Shown here: one piece after another, positions 17,588 to 28,585 of the stretch
How positions within the stretch are numbered: the first letter of the stretch is position 1
How the letters are laid out: each line of letters begins with the position of its first letter
Position numbers and translations under genes: made by a program
From: Prochlorococcus marinus subsp. marinus str. CCMP1375
GTDB taxonomy: Bacteria; Cyanobacteriota; Cyanobacteriia; PCC-6307; Cyanobiaceae
Direction of reading: 5' to 3'
Assembly: GCF_000007925.1 (NCBI RefSeq)
Contig: NC_005042.1
Coordinates: 1,240,001 to 1,304,000 of the forward strand
Length of the DNA stretch: 64,000 nucleotides
The notes under the pieces: model-generated
Databases searched by the model: none
What the model was told of the DNA's origin: nothing
The model's input: only the letters and a program-made list of their open reading frames with translations

Positions 17588-18325
17588 TTAATCTCTTCGC
17601 CCACCTCCTTGCAAGGCAATGATTAAGCGAAGTATGAATACAAATAAATTTATGTAAGTTAAATACATGCCTAACGCACCAGCAAGATACTGCTCATCGT
17701 TATACCTACGGGGCATTGTATAAAAGTCAACAAAGGCCATTGCAACAAACAACACTGTTCCAAAACCAGCAATCATCAACTCAAATCCACTACCGCCAAA
17801 CATTCCAGGTACAAAAAGACCTCCAATAAACTGAATAACCATTGCAATAATTAGGCCTACAAGGCCTAATCCAACCGCGCCAGTTAATGCTTGGCCAACA
17901 CTGTCAGTCATACGACTTCCAACAAATGAAGCGATAACGAAAGTGATTCCAGTAGCAAAAGCTGCTGTTCCAACTGAACCAATGCCTGCTGTACCAATTG
18001 CTATTGCAACTATCCCACTCAAAGTGAAGCCTGTTAAAAGGCTAAAGCCTGTTAAAAGAGGTAAAGCCTTTGCATTATTTGCATTATTTGCTGCACTAGT
18101 TGCCATAAAAAACAGAACCAATTCTGCAATAAATGCAACTAAAGCAAGAGGTTGAAATAATCCAGGGTTAGAAGCCAATAAGGACAATCCACTCAATACT
18201 CCAAGAGCAGTAAGGACCATTCCTCCACCCACATAAGGCAAAGCCTTATTCACGACGTTTGGACCAACTAATGAATTCGATTGAGCGTCGCGAATAGCTT
18301 GCTGAAAATTGCTACTTGCTGGCAT
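17588..18325 (-). CDS. Bax inhibitor-1/YccA-like membrane protein
   Basis: This 245-residue protein has six or seven hydrophobic segments. The C-terminal block (FVDFYTMPRRY, then GALGMYLTYINLFVFILRLI) is the recognisable BI-1/YccA signature, in which members may act as pH-dependent calcium leak channels or interact with FtsH. The N-terminus SSNFQQAIRDAQ is cytoplasmic. It is separated from phoH by 72 bases and probably has its own promoter there. Its role in cyanobacteria is not established. Confidence 0.85.
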   Translation of the reverse strand: MPASSNFQQAIRDAQSNSLVGPNVVNKALPYVGGGMVLTALGVLSGLSLLASNPGLFQPLALVAFIAELVLFFMATSAANNANNAKALPLLTGFSLLTGFTLSGIVAIAIGTAGIGSVGTAAFATGITFVIASFVGSRMTDSVGQALTGAVGLGLVGLIIAMVIQFIGGLFVPGMFGGSGFELMIAGFGTVLFVAMAFVDFYTMPRRYNDEQYLAGALGMYLTYINLFVFILRLIIALQGGGRRD

Positions 18326-18397
18326 TTTTATCCAAGTAATTACTAAATACTTTGACAGAAAAAAATAATTTTCGCGAATTATTTCGTTCGGATGTCA

Positions 18398-19369
18398 CTA
18401 ACCTTTCTCTTTTTGTGCATATGCATCAACTACTTTGTGAACTAATGGATGTCGAACAATATCTGCCGAAGATAAATGGCATATAGCAATTCCTTGTATA
18501 TTTTTAAGAACTTCAATGGCTTCCACCAGTCCACTTATCTGTCCTTTAGGGAGATCAATCTGAGTAATATCTCCTGTTACAACCATCCTAGACCTTTCTC
18601 CTAATCGCGTAAGAACCATTCTCATTTGCGCCGAAGTTGTATTTTGCGCCTCATCAAGAATAATAAATGCATCTTCAAGGGTTCTTCCTCTCATATATGC
18701 CAAAGGAGCAACTTCAATGACACCTTTATCAAATAATATCGATGTTTTTTCCAATCCAAGCAAAGCATGCAGGGCGTCATAAAGAGGACGTAAATACGGG
18801 TCAACCTTTTGTTGAAGATCTCCTGGAAGAAAGCCCAATCTTTCTCCAGCCTCTACTGCTGGTCTTGTCAAAATAATTTTCTCTATTTTTCTCTCCGTAA
18901 GCATTCGAACAGCCAAAACAGTTGCAAGAAAAGTTTTTCCAGTCCCAGCAGGGCCAAGAGAAAAAGTAAGATCATTCTTCTCCATGGCATCAACATAAGC
19001 CTTTTGGCGAAGTGTCCTTGGCCTCAAGAGATGGCCTCTTTGGCTTTTCGCTAAAACCTTATCTGCAAGAGAAGCATGATCAACTTCCTTGCCTTTATCA
19101 ATAGAAGTTAAAGCAGCAGTTAAGTCAGCTAAAGAAACTATTTGTCCTTCTTCCCAAACTGGTCTAATTAACTCAACCAAAGCAGCGGCTCTTTCAATTT
19201 GACTTGAACGGCCAGTAATTTCAAGTTGTAATCCTCTTAAAACAATTGATGCCCCAGTTAGATCTTCTAATTTATGAAGTGTTGACTGACCTGCACCTGC
19301 TATAGCTATAGCCGCATCTGAATCAGGCAAATCAATTGAAAACCTTCCAGAAGACTCTGCTTCTGCCAT
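18398..19369 (-). CDS. phoH: PhoH-like ATPase
   Basis: This 323-residue protein has an N-terminal KH-like segment (about 15-70) and a PhoH ATPase domain with Walker A GPAGTGKT (139-146), Walker B in AFIILDEAQNTT, and the RSRMVVTGD sensor segment. PhoH proteins are thought to be RNA helicases or RNA-turnover factors. The ATG is 7 bases after the rpsP stop, placing it in an apparent ffh-rpsP-phoH transcription unit. Confidence 0.93.
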   Translation of the reverse strand: MAEAESSGRFSIDLPDSDAAIAIAGAGQSTLHKLEDLTGASIVLRGLQLEITGRSSQIERAAALVELIRPVWEEGQIVSLADLTAALTSIDKGKEVDHASLADKVLAKSQRGHLLRPRTLRQKAYVDAMEKNDLTFSLGPAGTGKTFLATVLAVRMLTERKIEKIILTRPAVEAGERLGFLPGDLQQKVDPYLRPLYDALHALLGLEKTSILFDKGVIEVAPLAYMRGRTLEDAFIILDEAQNTTSAQMRMVLTRLGERSRMVVTGDITQIDLPKGQISGLVEAIEVLKNIQGIAICHLSSADIVRHPLVHKVVDAYAQKEKG

Positions 19370-19376
19370 GTAAATC

Positions 19377-19772
19377 CTAAGCTTCCGAAGAAGCTTCTAA
19401 TGTTTCTGATTCTTCTACCTTCTCTTCATTAGCTTTTTCTTCATTAGCTTTTTTATTTTTGGCTGAAGTCTTAGCCTCTGATTTCCTTAACTCTTCTTGC
19501 TTGGATTTCCCAATCAATTCTGCTGGTCGAATTGTCTTTTCAAGAAGGCCACCTTTTTCTAATAAAGAGCGAACTGCATCTGTTGGTTGAGCACCTTGAC
19601 TCAATCTCAGTCTAAGTGCCTCAGTATCAAGTCTTGTTTCCTTAGTTCGCGGATTGTAAAAGCCTAATTCCTGAAGTGGACGGCCGTCTCTACGCGATGT
19701 GCTATTACAAGCAACCAGGCGAAAACTAGCTTCCCTCTTCTTGCCAAACCGCTTCAGGCGGAGCTTGATCAT
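19377..19772 (-). CDS. rpsP: 30S ribosomal protein S16 with extended C-terminus
   Basis: The first 80 residues are standard S16 ([34 protein letters not shown]). The C-terminal 45 residues are a low-complexity, Lys/Glu/Ala-rich tail containing a perfect tandem duplication (KANEE twice, from a 15-bp DNA repeat). The total of 131 residues is longer than the 80-90 of most bacteria, although picocyanobacterial S16 is often extended. It lies between ffh (74 bases upstream) and phoH. Confidence 0.97.
   Translation of the reverse strand: MIKLRLKRFGKKREASFRLVACNSTSRRDGRPLQELGFYNPRTKETRLDTEALRLRLSQGAQPTDAVRSLLEKGGLLEKTIRPAELIGKSKQEELRKSEAKTSAKNKKANEEKANEEKVEESETLEASSEA
19424..19453. repeat. Perfect tandem 15-bp repeat inside rpsP
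   Basis: CTTCATTAGCTTTTT occurs twice back to back (19424-19438 and 19439-19453), encoding the duplicated KANEE in the acidic tail of S16. This is a recent in-frame slippage product and a likely length polymorphism between strains. Confidence 0.9.
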
Positions 19773-19846
19773 ATTCGCTTAATTAAATTGTTGATTAAAG
19801 GCAGTGATTAAACACTTACCAAACAAACATTCTAACTTGTTGAGTG

Positions 19847-21304
19847 CTACAAATCTCCAAAACCTTTCTTTTTTTTATGAGGACGTTGACGCTTAGGCTT
19901 ATTAATTGGCCCTCCTCCTCCTCTAGAAGCATACTGATTTGGCATCATACCAGGCATACCTCCTGGCCCACCCATCCCTGGGAATCCACCCATACCAGGC
20001 AATCCGCCACCACTAGACATTTGTTTCATAAGGCCCCTCATCTTCTGAAAGTCTGCTAACACCTTGTCTACTTCTACTGGTGTATGCCCACTCCCAAAAG
20101 CAACTCTTTTCCTTCTAGAGGGCTGAGCAGCAAGCAACTCAGGCTGGGTTTGCTCTGCATTAGTCATAGATCCAATCATTGCTTCAATGCGTTTTAGCTG
20201 ATCTTCACCACTCTTTAACATTCCATCATCGATTTTATTCATTCCAGGAATCATTTTCATCAGCCCTCCTAAAGAGCCCATCCTTTTAATCAATCTCATC
20301 TGCTTAACAAAGTCAGAAAAGTCAAAAGTTGCCTCTTGAAACTTTCTTTGCATTTGCTCAGCATCAGCAATCTCAACTTCCTTCTGGGCTTTTTCAACAA
20401 GAGTTAAGACATCACCCATGCCAAGAATCCTGCCAGCCATTCTTTCTGGATGAAAAGGCTGCAAAGCTTCTACCTTTTCCCCCGTACCAATAAACTTGAT
20501 AGGCTGGCCGCTTACTTTCCTAATTGAAAGAGCAGCCCCACCACGCGAATCACCATCAAGCTTCGTTAAAACAGCTCCTGTAATACCAACTTTTTCATGG
20601 AACGCTCTTGTGAGGTCTGCAGCTTCTTGACCAATCATTGAGTCAACTACTAGCAAGACTTCGTCTGGATCGACAGCTGATCGAATGCGGACCATCTCAT
20701 TCATCATTTCTTCGTCTATCTGTAATCTTCCAGCTGTATCAACTATCAACGTGTCAAAATCTTCTTCCTGAGCCTTTTTCAATCCAGATGCTGCAATATC
20801 TTCAGGCTTAGATTCTTTTCCAAGACTAAAAACCTCTACATTTATCTGTTTGCCTAACGTATTTAGTTGGTCTATTGCTGCAGGCCTGTAGACATCTGCC
20901 GCAACCATTAGCGGCTTTAGACCTTTATCTTTTAAATATAAGCCTAATTTTGCAGCTGCTGTTGTCTTCCCTGCACCCTGAAGCCCTGCCATAAGTATCA
21001 CGGAAGGCTTTTTTGTCGAATCAGCCAATGGAGAATTCGCACCTCCCATCACTTCTACCAATTCTTGATGAACAACTTCAATAAATTTCTGTCCTGGATT
21101 AACCCCTCTAACTACTTCTGCCCCAATAGCTTTATCACGCACTTCCTGAACAAATTGTTTAACAACGGAAAGACTTACGTCTGCTTCTAAAAGAGCACGT
21201 CGAACTTGTTTAAGTGCAATATCAACATTGTCTTCACTGATTTTATTCTCGCCTCTAAGGCCTTTTACAGCATCTTCAAAACGTGCCGAAAGCTCATCAA
21301 ACAT
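19847..21304 (-). CDS. ffh: Signal recognition particle protein Ffh
   Basis: This 485-residue SRP54 homologue targets nascent membrane proteins. It has the N domain, the GTPase G domain (AGLQGAGKTTAAAKL, DTAGRLQ, TKLDGDSRGG) and the methionine-rich M domain (FVKQMRLIKRMGSLGG, MIPGMNK), then a Gly/Met/Pro-rich tail ending in a basic stretch (KRQRPHKKKKGFGDL). Its RNA partner, ffs, is at 47.9 kb on the same strand. The gene leads the ffh-rpsP-phoH group. Confidence 0.97.
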   Translation of the reverse strand: MFDELSARFEDAVKGLRGENKISEDNVDIALKQVRRALLEADVSLSVVKQFVQEVRDKAIGAEVVRGVNPGQKFIEVVHQELVEVMGGANSPLADSTKKPSVILMAGLQGAGKTTAAAKLGLYLKDKGLKPLMVAADVYRPAAIDQLNTLGKQINVEVFSLGKESKPEDIAASGLKKAQEEDFDTLIVDTAGRLQIDEEMMNEMVRIRSAVDPDEVLLVVDSMIGQEAADLTRAFHEKVGITGAVLTKLDGDSRGGAALSIRKVSGQPIKFIGTGEKVEALQPFHPERMAGRILGMGDVLTLVEKAQKEVEIADAEQMQRKFQEATFDFSDFVKQMRLIKRMGSLGGLMKMIPGMNKIDDGMLKSGEDQLKRIEAMIGSMTNAEQTQPELLAAQPSRRKRVAFGSGHTPVEVDKVLADFQKMRGLMKQMSSGGGLPGMGGFPGMGGPGGMPGMMPNQYASRGGGGPINKPKRQRPHKKKKGFGDL

Positions 21305-21376
21305 CTGATTAGAGTCTTAATCTATTTGACTTATAGCTTAGCTAAATAGCAACCATATCAAACTAAGAATCATGAC

Positions 21377-23434
21377 CTAGTTACCACTATAGAAATCAAG
21401 CAGCTTCCATTGCCCCTTTTTTCTTCCTAAAATATATTTTACTGTTAGAGATGGAATACTTGTTTCAGATACTACATCTCCAGACTCTTTGACCCTTTGA
21501 TCCCTATATGAAATTCTTGCCTTTACTGCAATCCTCTTACTTGTTTGATCTTCTATTTCTAAAGATTCCACCTTAGTCGTAATAATCTGTTTCTCTTTTA
21601 AAGATATATCTTTTAATCTTTGTTGATTGACTATTTTAACTAATGGTTCTCTAGCAACCTTATTCAAAGCATTACTTTCCTTGCCTAAAAGTATATCTGC
21701 CTTAGATTGCAACCAAACTTTTATTAGCCTAAGGATTTGCTCTTCAGAAGGCTTTGATGCAGTTAAAGGAGAGAAAGTAAGTGGAACTTTTAAATCTTGA
21801 GATTGTTTTCCCTCAGAGCTAACTTCATCATCAATAATCTTTTCGGAAGAATCATTCTTAATCTTTGATGTGCCCAAAACAGTGCTATCTGGTACTAGGG
21901 TTCTCATGGAAACCAAACTTATTAAGCCACCAGAAACAAATAACAAAATAAAAACAAACGTTCCTAAAAATAAACGGTTGCTCTTAAGAGCAAGTTTGAT
22001 CATCGAAAAATTCAGATCTGGTCTTAATAAAGATGAAATTATGTATTTATAATTTTCAAAAAGGTTCTGGGCAAAGGTAAATCTTCTTACATTTTCTTTT
22101 CTCAAAAGGACATCATTTAAAGGCGAATCATCCAAATCGTCTGCAACAGAATCAAAATTAGATTCAGATTGTTTTGAATCCAAAGATTCATTTGACTGGT
22201 ATTTTTCTGGAGACATTCCAGAGATCAATGATAGTCCAGCCCGAGCTATACCTAACGCACCTCTCTTTTCAATTTTATCTACATAATCTTGAACATCTCT
22301 ATCAGCAAACCAGGCTTCTAAATCTACTGAATCAACATCAATGTCTCTAAATCCAGGCAATACATCCCTCAACAGCCAATTTCTAGAGTAATCGCATAAG
22401 GCCGCCAGCCTTTCTCCAGGATATTTATCTAACCATTCTTTTAGCCCCTGATCAGGACTATTTCTAAAACACTCTTCAGCTTGCTGAACATCTGCAAGTA
22501 AAAGATCTATGCAACCAAGAAGAGGCATTGAATCAAAACCTCCTTGCAGATTAAGCTTATTAATTCGCCTCTTCGCTTTTTGCAATTGTGCTGGTTTACG
22601 CCTATAGAAGCCAGATGCAACTAATGAAATAGCACAGAGAAATCCTGCATCAGGAGATCCATTTTTATACCAATGTGAATAAAGGTCTATCTGTTCTTGA
22701 ACTGTTAAAAATTTCCTAATCTGTTGAAAAAAGATCTCAAAATCAGATTGATTCAACTCATCTCCCAAACGACTTAATTTCTTTCCTTCTAGTCCTCCTC
22801 TTTTCAAAACAAAACTATCAAGCAAATTAAGTCCTTCTTGATGAGAGTTTTGATCAGATAAATCTCTACTAAGTAAGTCTAGGATTCTATACGGAAGTAA
22901 TGCTTCAAGTTCTTTTTCCAGATTCTGTCTGTTCTCCGGGAGTTTACCCATCCTCTGAAGTAACTGGATGCCTTCTTCTAAAAGCTCTGCAGAAGATGAA
23001 TAATGCCTCTGTTCCTGCTCATGTAAAGCAGCATCTCTACAAGCTAAAGCTGCCAAAAGAGTTAAATCGGACTCTCTTCCACTACCAAGAGCAGGAGCCT
23101 GGGGAGGGCGGAGTGCTTTACGAGCTAACTTAAATGCCTCATAAGAAATATCTGCTTCCCATAAAAGTATTAAGCCTGCAACTTCTCTATTAGATGAAAA
23201 TTCAAGGCCTGAAGCACCTCCTAAAAGGGCTGTTTCATAATTTTCTCGCAACTGTTTGTTGCAAAGCAAGTCGGCAGAACGGCGTAATAGTTCCGCTCGT
23301 TGCGCTATTACTTCAGGAGTAAATCCATCTTGAGGAGCGCGATCTAAGCGCAAATGGAAGAATCTAAGTACTTCCTCAGTGTCAGAAGAAGGACTTACTC
23401 CAAGTAAACGAAAATGATCGATCGGTAGTTCCAA
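21377..23434 (-). CDS. zipN: ZipN/Ftn2 (ARC6-like) cell division protein
   Basis: This 685-residue protein has an N-terminal J-like domain without the HPD motif (IDHFRLLGVSPSSDTEEVLR), a long helical region, one transmembrane segment (about 490-512, FLGTFVFILLFVSGGLI) and a C-terminal IMS-type domain (about 565-685). This is the layout of cyanobacterial ZipN/Ftn2 and plant ARC6, which anchor FtsZ to the membrane. The start is TTG at 23434, which gives the expected position of the J-like domain. FtsZ and FtsQ are elsewhere in the window. It is divergent from pdhA. Confidence 0.88.
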   Translation of the reverse strand: MELPIDHFRLLGVSPSSDTEEVLRFFHLRLDRAPQDGFTPEVIAQRAELLRRSADLLCNKQLRENYETALLGGASGLEFSSNREVAGLILLWEADISYEAFKLARKALRPPQAPALGSGRESDLTLLAALACRDAALHEQEQRHYSSSAELLEEGIQLLQRMGKLPENRQNLEKELEALLPYRILDLLSRDLSDQNSHQEGLNLLDSFVLKRGGLEGKKLSRLGDELNQSDFEIFFQQIRKFLTVQEQIDLYSHWYKNGSPDAGFLCAISLVASGFYRRKPAQLQKAKRRINKLNLQGGFDSMPLLGCIDLLLADVQQAEECFRNSPDQGLKEWLDKYPGERLAALCDYSRNWLLRDVLPGFRDIDVDSVDLEAWFADRDVQDYVDKIEKRGALGIARAGLSLISGMSPEKYQSNESLDSKQSESNFDSVADDLDDSPLNDVLLRKENVRRFTFAQNLFENYKYIISSLLRPDLNFSMIKLALKSNRLFLGTFVFILLFVSGGLISLVSMRTLVPDSTVLGTSKIKNDSSEKIIDDEVSSEGKQSQDLKVPLTFSPLTASKPSEEQILRLIKVWLQSKADILLGKESNALNKVAREPLVKIVNQQRLKDISLKEKQIITTKVESLEIEDQTSKRIAVKARISYRDQRVKESGDVVSETSIPSLTVKYILGRKKGQWKLLDFYSGN

Positions 23435-23535
23435 TCAACATCAAGCTATTTAGAAACAAACTTTAGACAGAACAAAGATCTCTGCAATGATTTTCCCATC
23501 GCCCTTTAAAGTCGTACATGGAGACTGTCCATTAA

Positions 23536-24630
23536 ATGATGCAATCAACCAACGTGACCAATCAAGAAACAACCAATAATATTTCTTTAAGAAGTGCACA
23601 CGCAGAGCGAGTTAGCAAACTCTCTACTCAAGAGCCTGCTCAAGTGAATCGCGAAACAGGATTGAAAATTTTTAGAGATATGACCTTAGGAAGAAGGTTT
23701 GAAGATAAATGTGCAGAAATGTATTACAGAGGCAAAATGTTTGGGTTTGTCCATCTCTACAACGGTCAAGAGGCTGTCAGCTCTGGTGTAATTTGTGCAA
23801 TGCAACAAAAACATGACTGGTTCTGTAGCACCTATCGAGACCATGTTCATGCTCTAAGTGCCGGAGTCCCCGCGAGAGAGGTTATGAGCGAATTGTTTGG
23901 CAAAGAATCAGGTTGCAGTAAGGGGAGAGGAGGTTCCATGCACCTTTTTTCTAAAGAACACCATTTATTGGGAGGATATGCCTTTATTGGAGAAGGCATT
24001 CCAGTAGCCCTTGGGTCAGCCTTCACCAGTCGATATAAAAAAGAGGTTTTTAATGAAAAAGGTAGCAATTCTGTTACAGCAGCGTTTTTTGGTGACGGTA
24101 CATGCAATAACGGTCAATTTTATGAGTGTTTAAACATGGCCCAACTATGGAAGTTGCCAATACTTTTTGTTGTTGAAAACAACAAATGGGCTATTGGGAT
24201 GGCTCATGATCGAGCAACTAGTGATCCTGAAATTTGGAGGAAAGCAAATGCATTTGGTATGAAAGGAGAAGAAGTTGACGGGATGGATGTTCTTGCCGTG
24301 CGTGGGGCCGCTCAAAGAGCAATAGAAAGGGCTCGCGCAGGAGAAGGGCCAACTTTGCTCGAATGCCTAACCTATCGATTTAGAGGCCATTCACTGGCAG
24401 ATCCCGATGAACTTAGATCAGCAGAAGAAAAAGACTTTTGGGCCAGTAGAGACCCTTTAAAGCTTCTTGAAAAAAATCTTACTGAAAAGGATTTAGTTTC
24501 TAGTAAGGAACTAAGAGCTATAGAAAAAGAAATTGATCAGGAAGTTGCAGATGCGGTTGAATTTGCAATTGGATCAGCTGATCCAAAACCCGAAGAACTC
24601 ACAAAATATATATGGGCAGAAGATATTTAA
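23536..24630 (+). CDS. pdhA: Pyruvate dehydrogenase E1 component, alpha subunit
   Basis: This 364-residue thiamine-diphosphate-binding half of the E1 heterotetramer decarboxylates pyruvate. The ThDP motif begins [17 protein letters not shown] and ends about 30 residues later at [21 protein letters not shown] and the phosphorylation-loop-like [13 protein letters not shown] are present. The start is one of two tandem ATGs at 23536-23541. The E3 subunit (lpd) is at 33.4 kb; the beta subunit is not in the window. Confidence 0.97.
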   Translation: MMQSTNVTNQETTNNISLRSAHAERVSKLSTQEPAQVNRETGLKIFRDMTLGRRFEDKCAEMYYRGKMFGFVHLYNGQEAVSSGVICAMQQKHDWFCSTYRDHVHALSAGVPAREVMSELFGKESGCSKGRGGSMHLFSKEHHLLGGYAFIGEGIPVALGSAFTSRYKKEVFNEKGSNSVTAAFFGDGTCNNGQFYECLNMAQLWKLPILFVVENNKWAIGMAHDRATSDPEIWRKANAFGMKGEEVDGMDVLAVRGAAQRAIERARAGEGPTLLECLTYRFRGHSLADPDELRSAEEKDFWASRDPLKLLEKNLTEKDLVSSKELRAIEKEIDQEVADAVEFAIGSADPKPEELTKYIWAEDI

Positions 24631-24685
24631 TTTTAAATAAAACTATCTAAAGATAAAACTTGGTATAAATGTTTTTTGCAACCAC

Positions 24686-25627
24686 TTAAATACCACTAGG
24701 CAACTTTCTAGTTAGATTCCTTAATTTTCTTAAGGACTTTAATTCAACTTGTCTTACACGTTCCCTAGAAACTTCAAGCAAACGTCCTATTTCAGCAAGT
24801 GTATGCCTGTCGTTACCTTCGAGGCCAAACCTTAATTTAAGTACATGCTGTTCTTGCTCGCTTAAATGAGTTAACCATCTTCCAAGTTGCTCCTGATGAA
24901 TACTTTGCTCAACCTTATCCAAAGGTTCTTCTACTGAACTATCAGCAATCAAATCTCCTAGGAAACTTCTTCCATCATCTCCATTAACAGGCGCATCGAG
25001 ACTACTAGTCGTCAATGCTTGACGCAATATGGAATCAAGCTCTTCCACTTCTATATCCATTTCTTCAGCAATCTCAAGACGATTTGGCATTGCCCCTAAT
25101 TTATGCGCCAAATCTAGGCTTACTTTTCTAATTGTTGCAAGCCTTTCGCTCAAATGAACGGGTAACCGAATTGTACGGGACTGACATGCAATCGCTCTAG
25201 TCATACTTTGCCTTATCCACCAGAAAGCATATGTAGAAAATTTATACCCTCTAGTTGGATCAAACTTTTCAACAGCACGTTCTAATCCAAGTGAACCTTC
25301 TTGAACAAGATCTAAAAGTTCCAAGCCTTTACCTTGATATTTTTTGGCAACACTCACAACAAGACGCAAGTTAGCTTTCATCATGCGTTCTTTAGCCCTT
25401 CTTCCTATTCGTATAGATCGTCTTTCATGGGATGTAAATTTCTTTGTTTTCTCATTAACCATTCCATCTTCGGTCAAATTCATCATTACTTGAACTTGAT
25501 TCCCTAATTCAATTTCCTCTGCTGGAGTTAATAAAGGAACTCTTCCAATAGTTGCTAAATACCAACTAATTGGATCTGTGCTGCGTCGTTTCTGCGATTC
25601 AGCAGGCTTGGGTGCTGATGAAACCAT
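24686..25627 (-). CDS. RNA polymerase sigma factor, sigma-70 group 2
   Basis: This 313-residue sigma factor lacks region 1.1. It has region 1.2 (DPISWYLATIGRVPLLT), region 2 (GLELLDLVQEGSLGLERAVE, FSTYAFWWIRQSMTRAIA), region 3 and region 4 with HTLAEIGRLLEVSRERVRQ. The length and the RPOD-like -10 and -35 domains place it in group 2, the alternative sigmas that respond to stress, light or circadian cues in cyanobacteria. I cannot say which paralogue it is. It is convergent with pdhA and follows nnr by 131 bases. Confidence 0.93.
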   Translation of the reverse strand: MVSSAPKPAESQKRRSTDPISWYLATIGRVPLLTPAEEIELGNQVQVMMNLTEDGMVNEKTKKFTSHERRSIRIGRRAKERMMKANLRLVVSVAKKYQGKGLELLDLVQEGSLGLERAVEKFDPTRGYKFSTYAFWWIRQSMTRAIACQSRTIRLPVHLSERLATIRKVSLDLAHKLGAMPNRLEIAEEMDIEVEELDSILRQALTTSSLDAPVNGDDGRSFLGDLIADSSVEEPLDKVEQSIHQEQLGRWLTHLSEQEQHVLKLRFGLEGNDRHTLAEIGRLLEVSRERVRQVELKSLRKLRNLTRKLPSGI

Positions 25628-25758
25628 TTTTTCTTTCCCAAACTTTTATAGTTGACTTTCCTACGGATTTCGTAAAAGAGGCCAATGCTTCCAAAACCCT
25701 TCAGATTCTTGCGTTGGAACGTAAACATTTCGCCCAAAAAACGTCATTTATCACCTCT

Positions 25759-27318
25759 TTATGTATCAAATTGAACCTTTTTCATTTGGATGGCCTTGAA
25801 GAGTTTTCCCAATTTTTTAGAAACAAATGCTGCATTAGTGCCTTCTTCACATTCACTAGCGGCATAAGAATGTATCAGAGCAGCAACTGCTAATAGACCA
25901 TGATCAAAACTTCCTTCAGAAATCATCCCCAAAGCTCCAATACCTCCAACAAAACCTGCTAATACATCACCCAAGCCAGCACGAGCAACAAAAGAGGATG
26001 TATTAGTCAATTGCCAAATCGGGCCATTAGGGACTGCAATAACAGTGTTAGCACCTTTAAGCAAAACTCCTACGCCACTTATACGCGCTGCTAAAGACGC
26101 CGCATTAATGGGAGAAGAAATGTCAATTTCAGGGAAAAGCCGGCAAAATTCATTCGGATTTGGAGTGATCCAAGTAGGCCCTTTACGCTTGCGAAACCAT
26201 TCCCAACCCTGTTGTGAGCAAGAAATCCTATTTAAAGCGTCAGCATCTAATACCAAAAGGCCTAAAAACTCTTCAAGAATTAATGCTGAATCCTCCCATT
26301 TTTCTATAGACAAACCTATACCAGGGCCAACTACCAAAGATTCAATTCGATCAAACTTAATCTTTTTAAGACATTTAATTAATTCAATTTCTTCATTGCT
26401 TTCTTCTTCAAAAACAACTTCAGGAACTTTTATCCAAGCATACTTCGAAATGCTTTTTGGTAAAAAGGCCTGCACACTTCCAGTACCACTTGCAATAGCA
26501 CCCTGCAATGTCAACAAAGCAGCTCCTCGATACTTCTTGCTACCAGCAATAACTGCCAGTCTTCCACGTTCATACTTGCTTGCATTGCATTCTATTTGAG
26601 GAGCTTTCAATGAAATAATGTCATTTGACGAAATTTTCAGAGGAACATCTTTAGGCAGCAAATTTAAAACCCCGGATGGGATTCCAATATCAATTCTTTT
26701 GAGACTTCCCACATAAGGCAAAGCCATATCTTGAAGCAAGCCAACTTTAATTAAGCCAACAGTCAAAGTAGAAATAGCTCTGGCTGCACAAGTATCAAAA
26801 GTTTTACCTGTATCTGAACAAATTCCAGCTGGCACATCCAAGCTTATTAATTTGCCAGGGGTAAATTTCTCTCTTTTTTTAAACAGATTTCCTATTTCTT
26901 TAGGTAAAGGCTTAGTTTGTCCTAAGCCAAAAAAAGCCTCAATCCAAAAGCAATTTCCAGTAACATCTGGTTCGCTTTGCAACTGCGTAATACCAATAGA
27001 TATGCAATAAGACAAATGGCTCTTAGTTAATGACCTCTTTATTGGGAATGGGCACCATAAAGAGACATCAACACCATCCAAGAAAAGTTCTCTTGCTACT
27101 ACAAGACCATCACCACCGTTATGCCCAGGACCAACTAAAACAACAACACCACTTTCTAAAAGATTAAAATTGCTTATCAGAAAATCTTTCATTGATAATC
27201 CAACCTTCTCCATTAATGCTTCTTCGGTCATCCCATACGAAAAAAGCTTTTGCTCTATCTCTTTCATCTGTGAAGATGAGACAATTAAATGGTCAGCATC
27301 AGATTTAGGCCAGCTCAA
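25759..27318 (-). CDS. nnr: Bifunctional NAD(P)H-hydrate repair enzyme (epimerase/dehydratase)
   Basis: This 519-residue protein repairs hydrated NADH and NADPH. The N-terminal epimerase domain (about 1-225) has [17 protein letters not shown] and ALMEKVG. The C-terminal ADP- or ATP-dependent dehydratase domain (about 240-519) has [23 protein letters not shown] and the ribokinase-like [15 protein letters not shown] loop. The start is a TTG at 27318; a later ATG (27267) would cut into the conserved SSSQMKEIE start of the domain. It is divergent from mnmA with 44 bases between. Confidence 0.94.
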   Translation of the reverse strand: MSWPKSDADHLIVSSSQMKEIEQKLFSYGMTEEALMEKVGLSMKDFLISNFNLLESGVVVLVGPGHNGGDGLVVARELFLDGVDVSLWCPFPIKRSLTKSHLSYCISIGITQLQSEPDVTGNCFWIEAFFGLGQTKPLPKEIGNLFKKREKFTPGKLISLDVPAGICSDTGKTFDTCAARAISTLTVGLIKVGLLQDMALPYVGSLKRIDIGIPSGVLNLLPKDVPLKISSNDIISLKAPQIECNASKYERGRLAVIAGSKKYRGAALLTLQGAIASGTGSVQAFLPKSISKYAWIKVPEVVFEEESNEEIELIKCLKKIKFDRIESLVVGPGIGLSIEKWEDSALILEEFLGLLVLDADALNRISCSQQGWEWFRKRKGPTWITPNPNEFCRLFPEIDISSPINAASLAARISGVGVLLKGANTVIAVPNGPIWQLTNTSSFVARAGLGDVLAGFVGGIGALGMISEGSFDHGLLAVAALIHSYAASECEEGTNAAFVSKKLGKLFKAIQMKKVQFDT

Positions 27319-27362
27319 AACTATTCCGCGTCTTAACCCACTATGGAGAAATTAATGCGGTA

Positions 27363-28583
27363 ATGACAATTACTCCTAAAAACAAAAGAACTTCTTCTAT
27401 ACCCAAGAGTCAAACGGCAACAATTGGAGGGGAAGAGGTTTTAAAAAAACTAAAGGGCGTAGAAGGAGATCATTCTATTGCTGTAGGGCTTTCAGGTGGA
27501 GTCGATAGCTCGTTAACTGCTGCTCTACTTGTAGAGGCAGGCTGGAACGTTGAAGGAATAACTCTTTGGCTAATGAGCGGCAAAGGGTCTTGCTGTACAG
27601 ATGGTCTAGTGGATGCTGCGGGTATATGCGAACAACTAGGAATACCTCATCATGTAATAGATGCTAGAGAAACATTTCAAAGAGAGATTATTGAATCACT
27701 CGTTAAGGGATATCAGGAAGGTATGACTCCATCACCCTGTTCAAAATGCAATAGATTTGTAAAGTTTTCTCCAATACTGGAATGGGCGGAGCAAAATCTT
27801 GGCCTAAAACGTATTGCTACCGGTCATTATGCCCGAATAAAGCATTTGCAAGAACCAATAAAAATTTCTTCTGCTAAAGAAAATCAAATAAGAAGACATC
27901 AACTATTGAGAGGTCTTGATCAAAATAAAGATCAAAGCTATTTCCTTTATGATTTGTCGCAAGAAATCTTAGAAAAAGTAATTTTTCCTCTCGGAGAGCT
28001 TAAAAAAGCAGACACAAGAAAAGAGGCCAGTCGAATTGAATTAAGGACAGCAGAAAAACCAGAGAGTCAAGACTTATGCCTAGCCGAACATCATGGATCA
28101 ATGAAAGCCTTTTTAGATGAATATATATCTCCTAGAAATGGTGAAATACTTTTGTCAAATGGCCAACTTTTAGGACAGCATGATGGAATTGAACACTTCA
28201 CAATTGGGCAGCGAAAAGGGCTAGGAATCGCGTGGAAAGAACCTCTCCATGTAATAGAAATTCAATCTTCTACAAATCGAGTGATAGTTGCACCTCGATC
28301 AGAAGCAAGTAGAGATAATTGCACTGTTGGATCAATTAATTGGGTATCAATAGAACCGCCTTCTAAGAAAACAATAGTAGAAGTTCAGTTGCGTTATAGA
28401 AGCAAGCCAGTATTAGCAACTTTAACTCCTATTAAGCCTTTGAAAAAAGACATTGAAAATGATCGTCCCTATCGCTGTAATCTTCAGTTTCAATCAGAAC
28501 AATTTTCTATAACACCTGGTCAAGCAGCAGTCTTTTACGAAGGGGAAATTCTTCTGGGTGGAGGGATCATTGAAGGAAACTAA
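27363..28583 (+). CDS. mnmA: tRNA-specific 2-thiouridylase MnmA
   Basis: This 406-residue protein thiolates U34 of Lys, Glu and Gln tRNAs. The ATP-pyrophosphatase loop SGGVDSS is present, along with the catalytic cysteines in [11 protein letters not shown] and [10 protein letters not shown], the KDQSYFLY motif and [10 protein letters not shown]. About 35 extra N-terminal residues precede the core, as in other picocyanobacteria. It ends 2 bases from the convergent lnt stop. Confidence 0.96.
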   Translation: MTITPKNKRTSSIPKSQTATIGGEEVLKKLKGVEGDHSIAVGLSGGVDSSLTAALLVEAGWNVEGITLWLMSGKGSCCTDGLVDAAGICEQLGIPHHVIDARETFQREIIESLVKGYQEGMTPSPCSKCNRFVKFSPILEWAEQNLGLKRIATGHYARIKHLQEPIKISSAKENQIRRHQLLRGLDQNKDQSYFLYDLSQEILEKVIFPLGELKKADTRKEASRIELRTAEKPESQDLCLAEHHGSMKAFLDEYISPRNGEILLSNGQLLGQHDGIEHFTIGQRKGLGIAWKEPLHVIEIQSSTNRVIVAPRSEASRDNCTVGSINWVSIEPPSKKTIVEVQLRYRSKPVLATLTPIKPLKKDIENDRPYRCNLQFQSEQFSITPGQAAVFYEGEILLGGGIIEGN

Positions 28584-28585
28584 AA

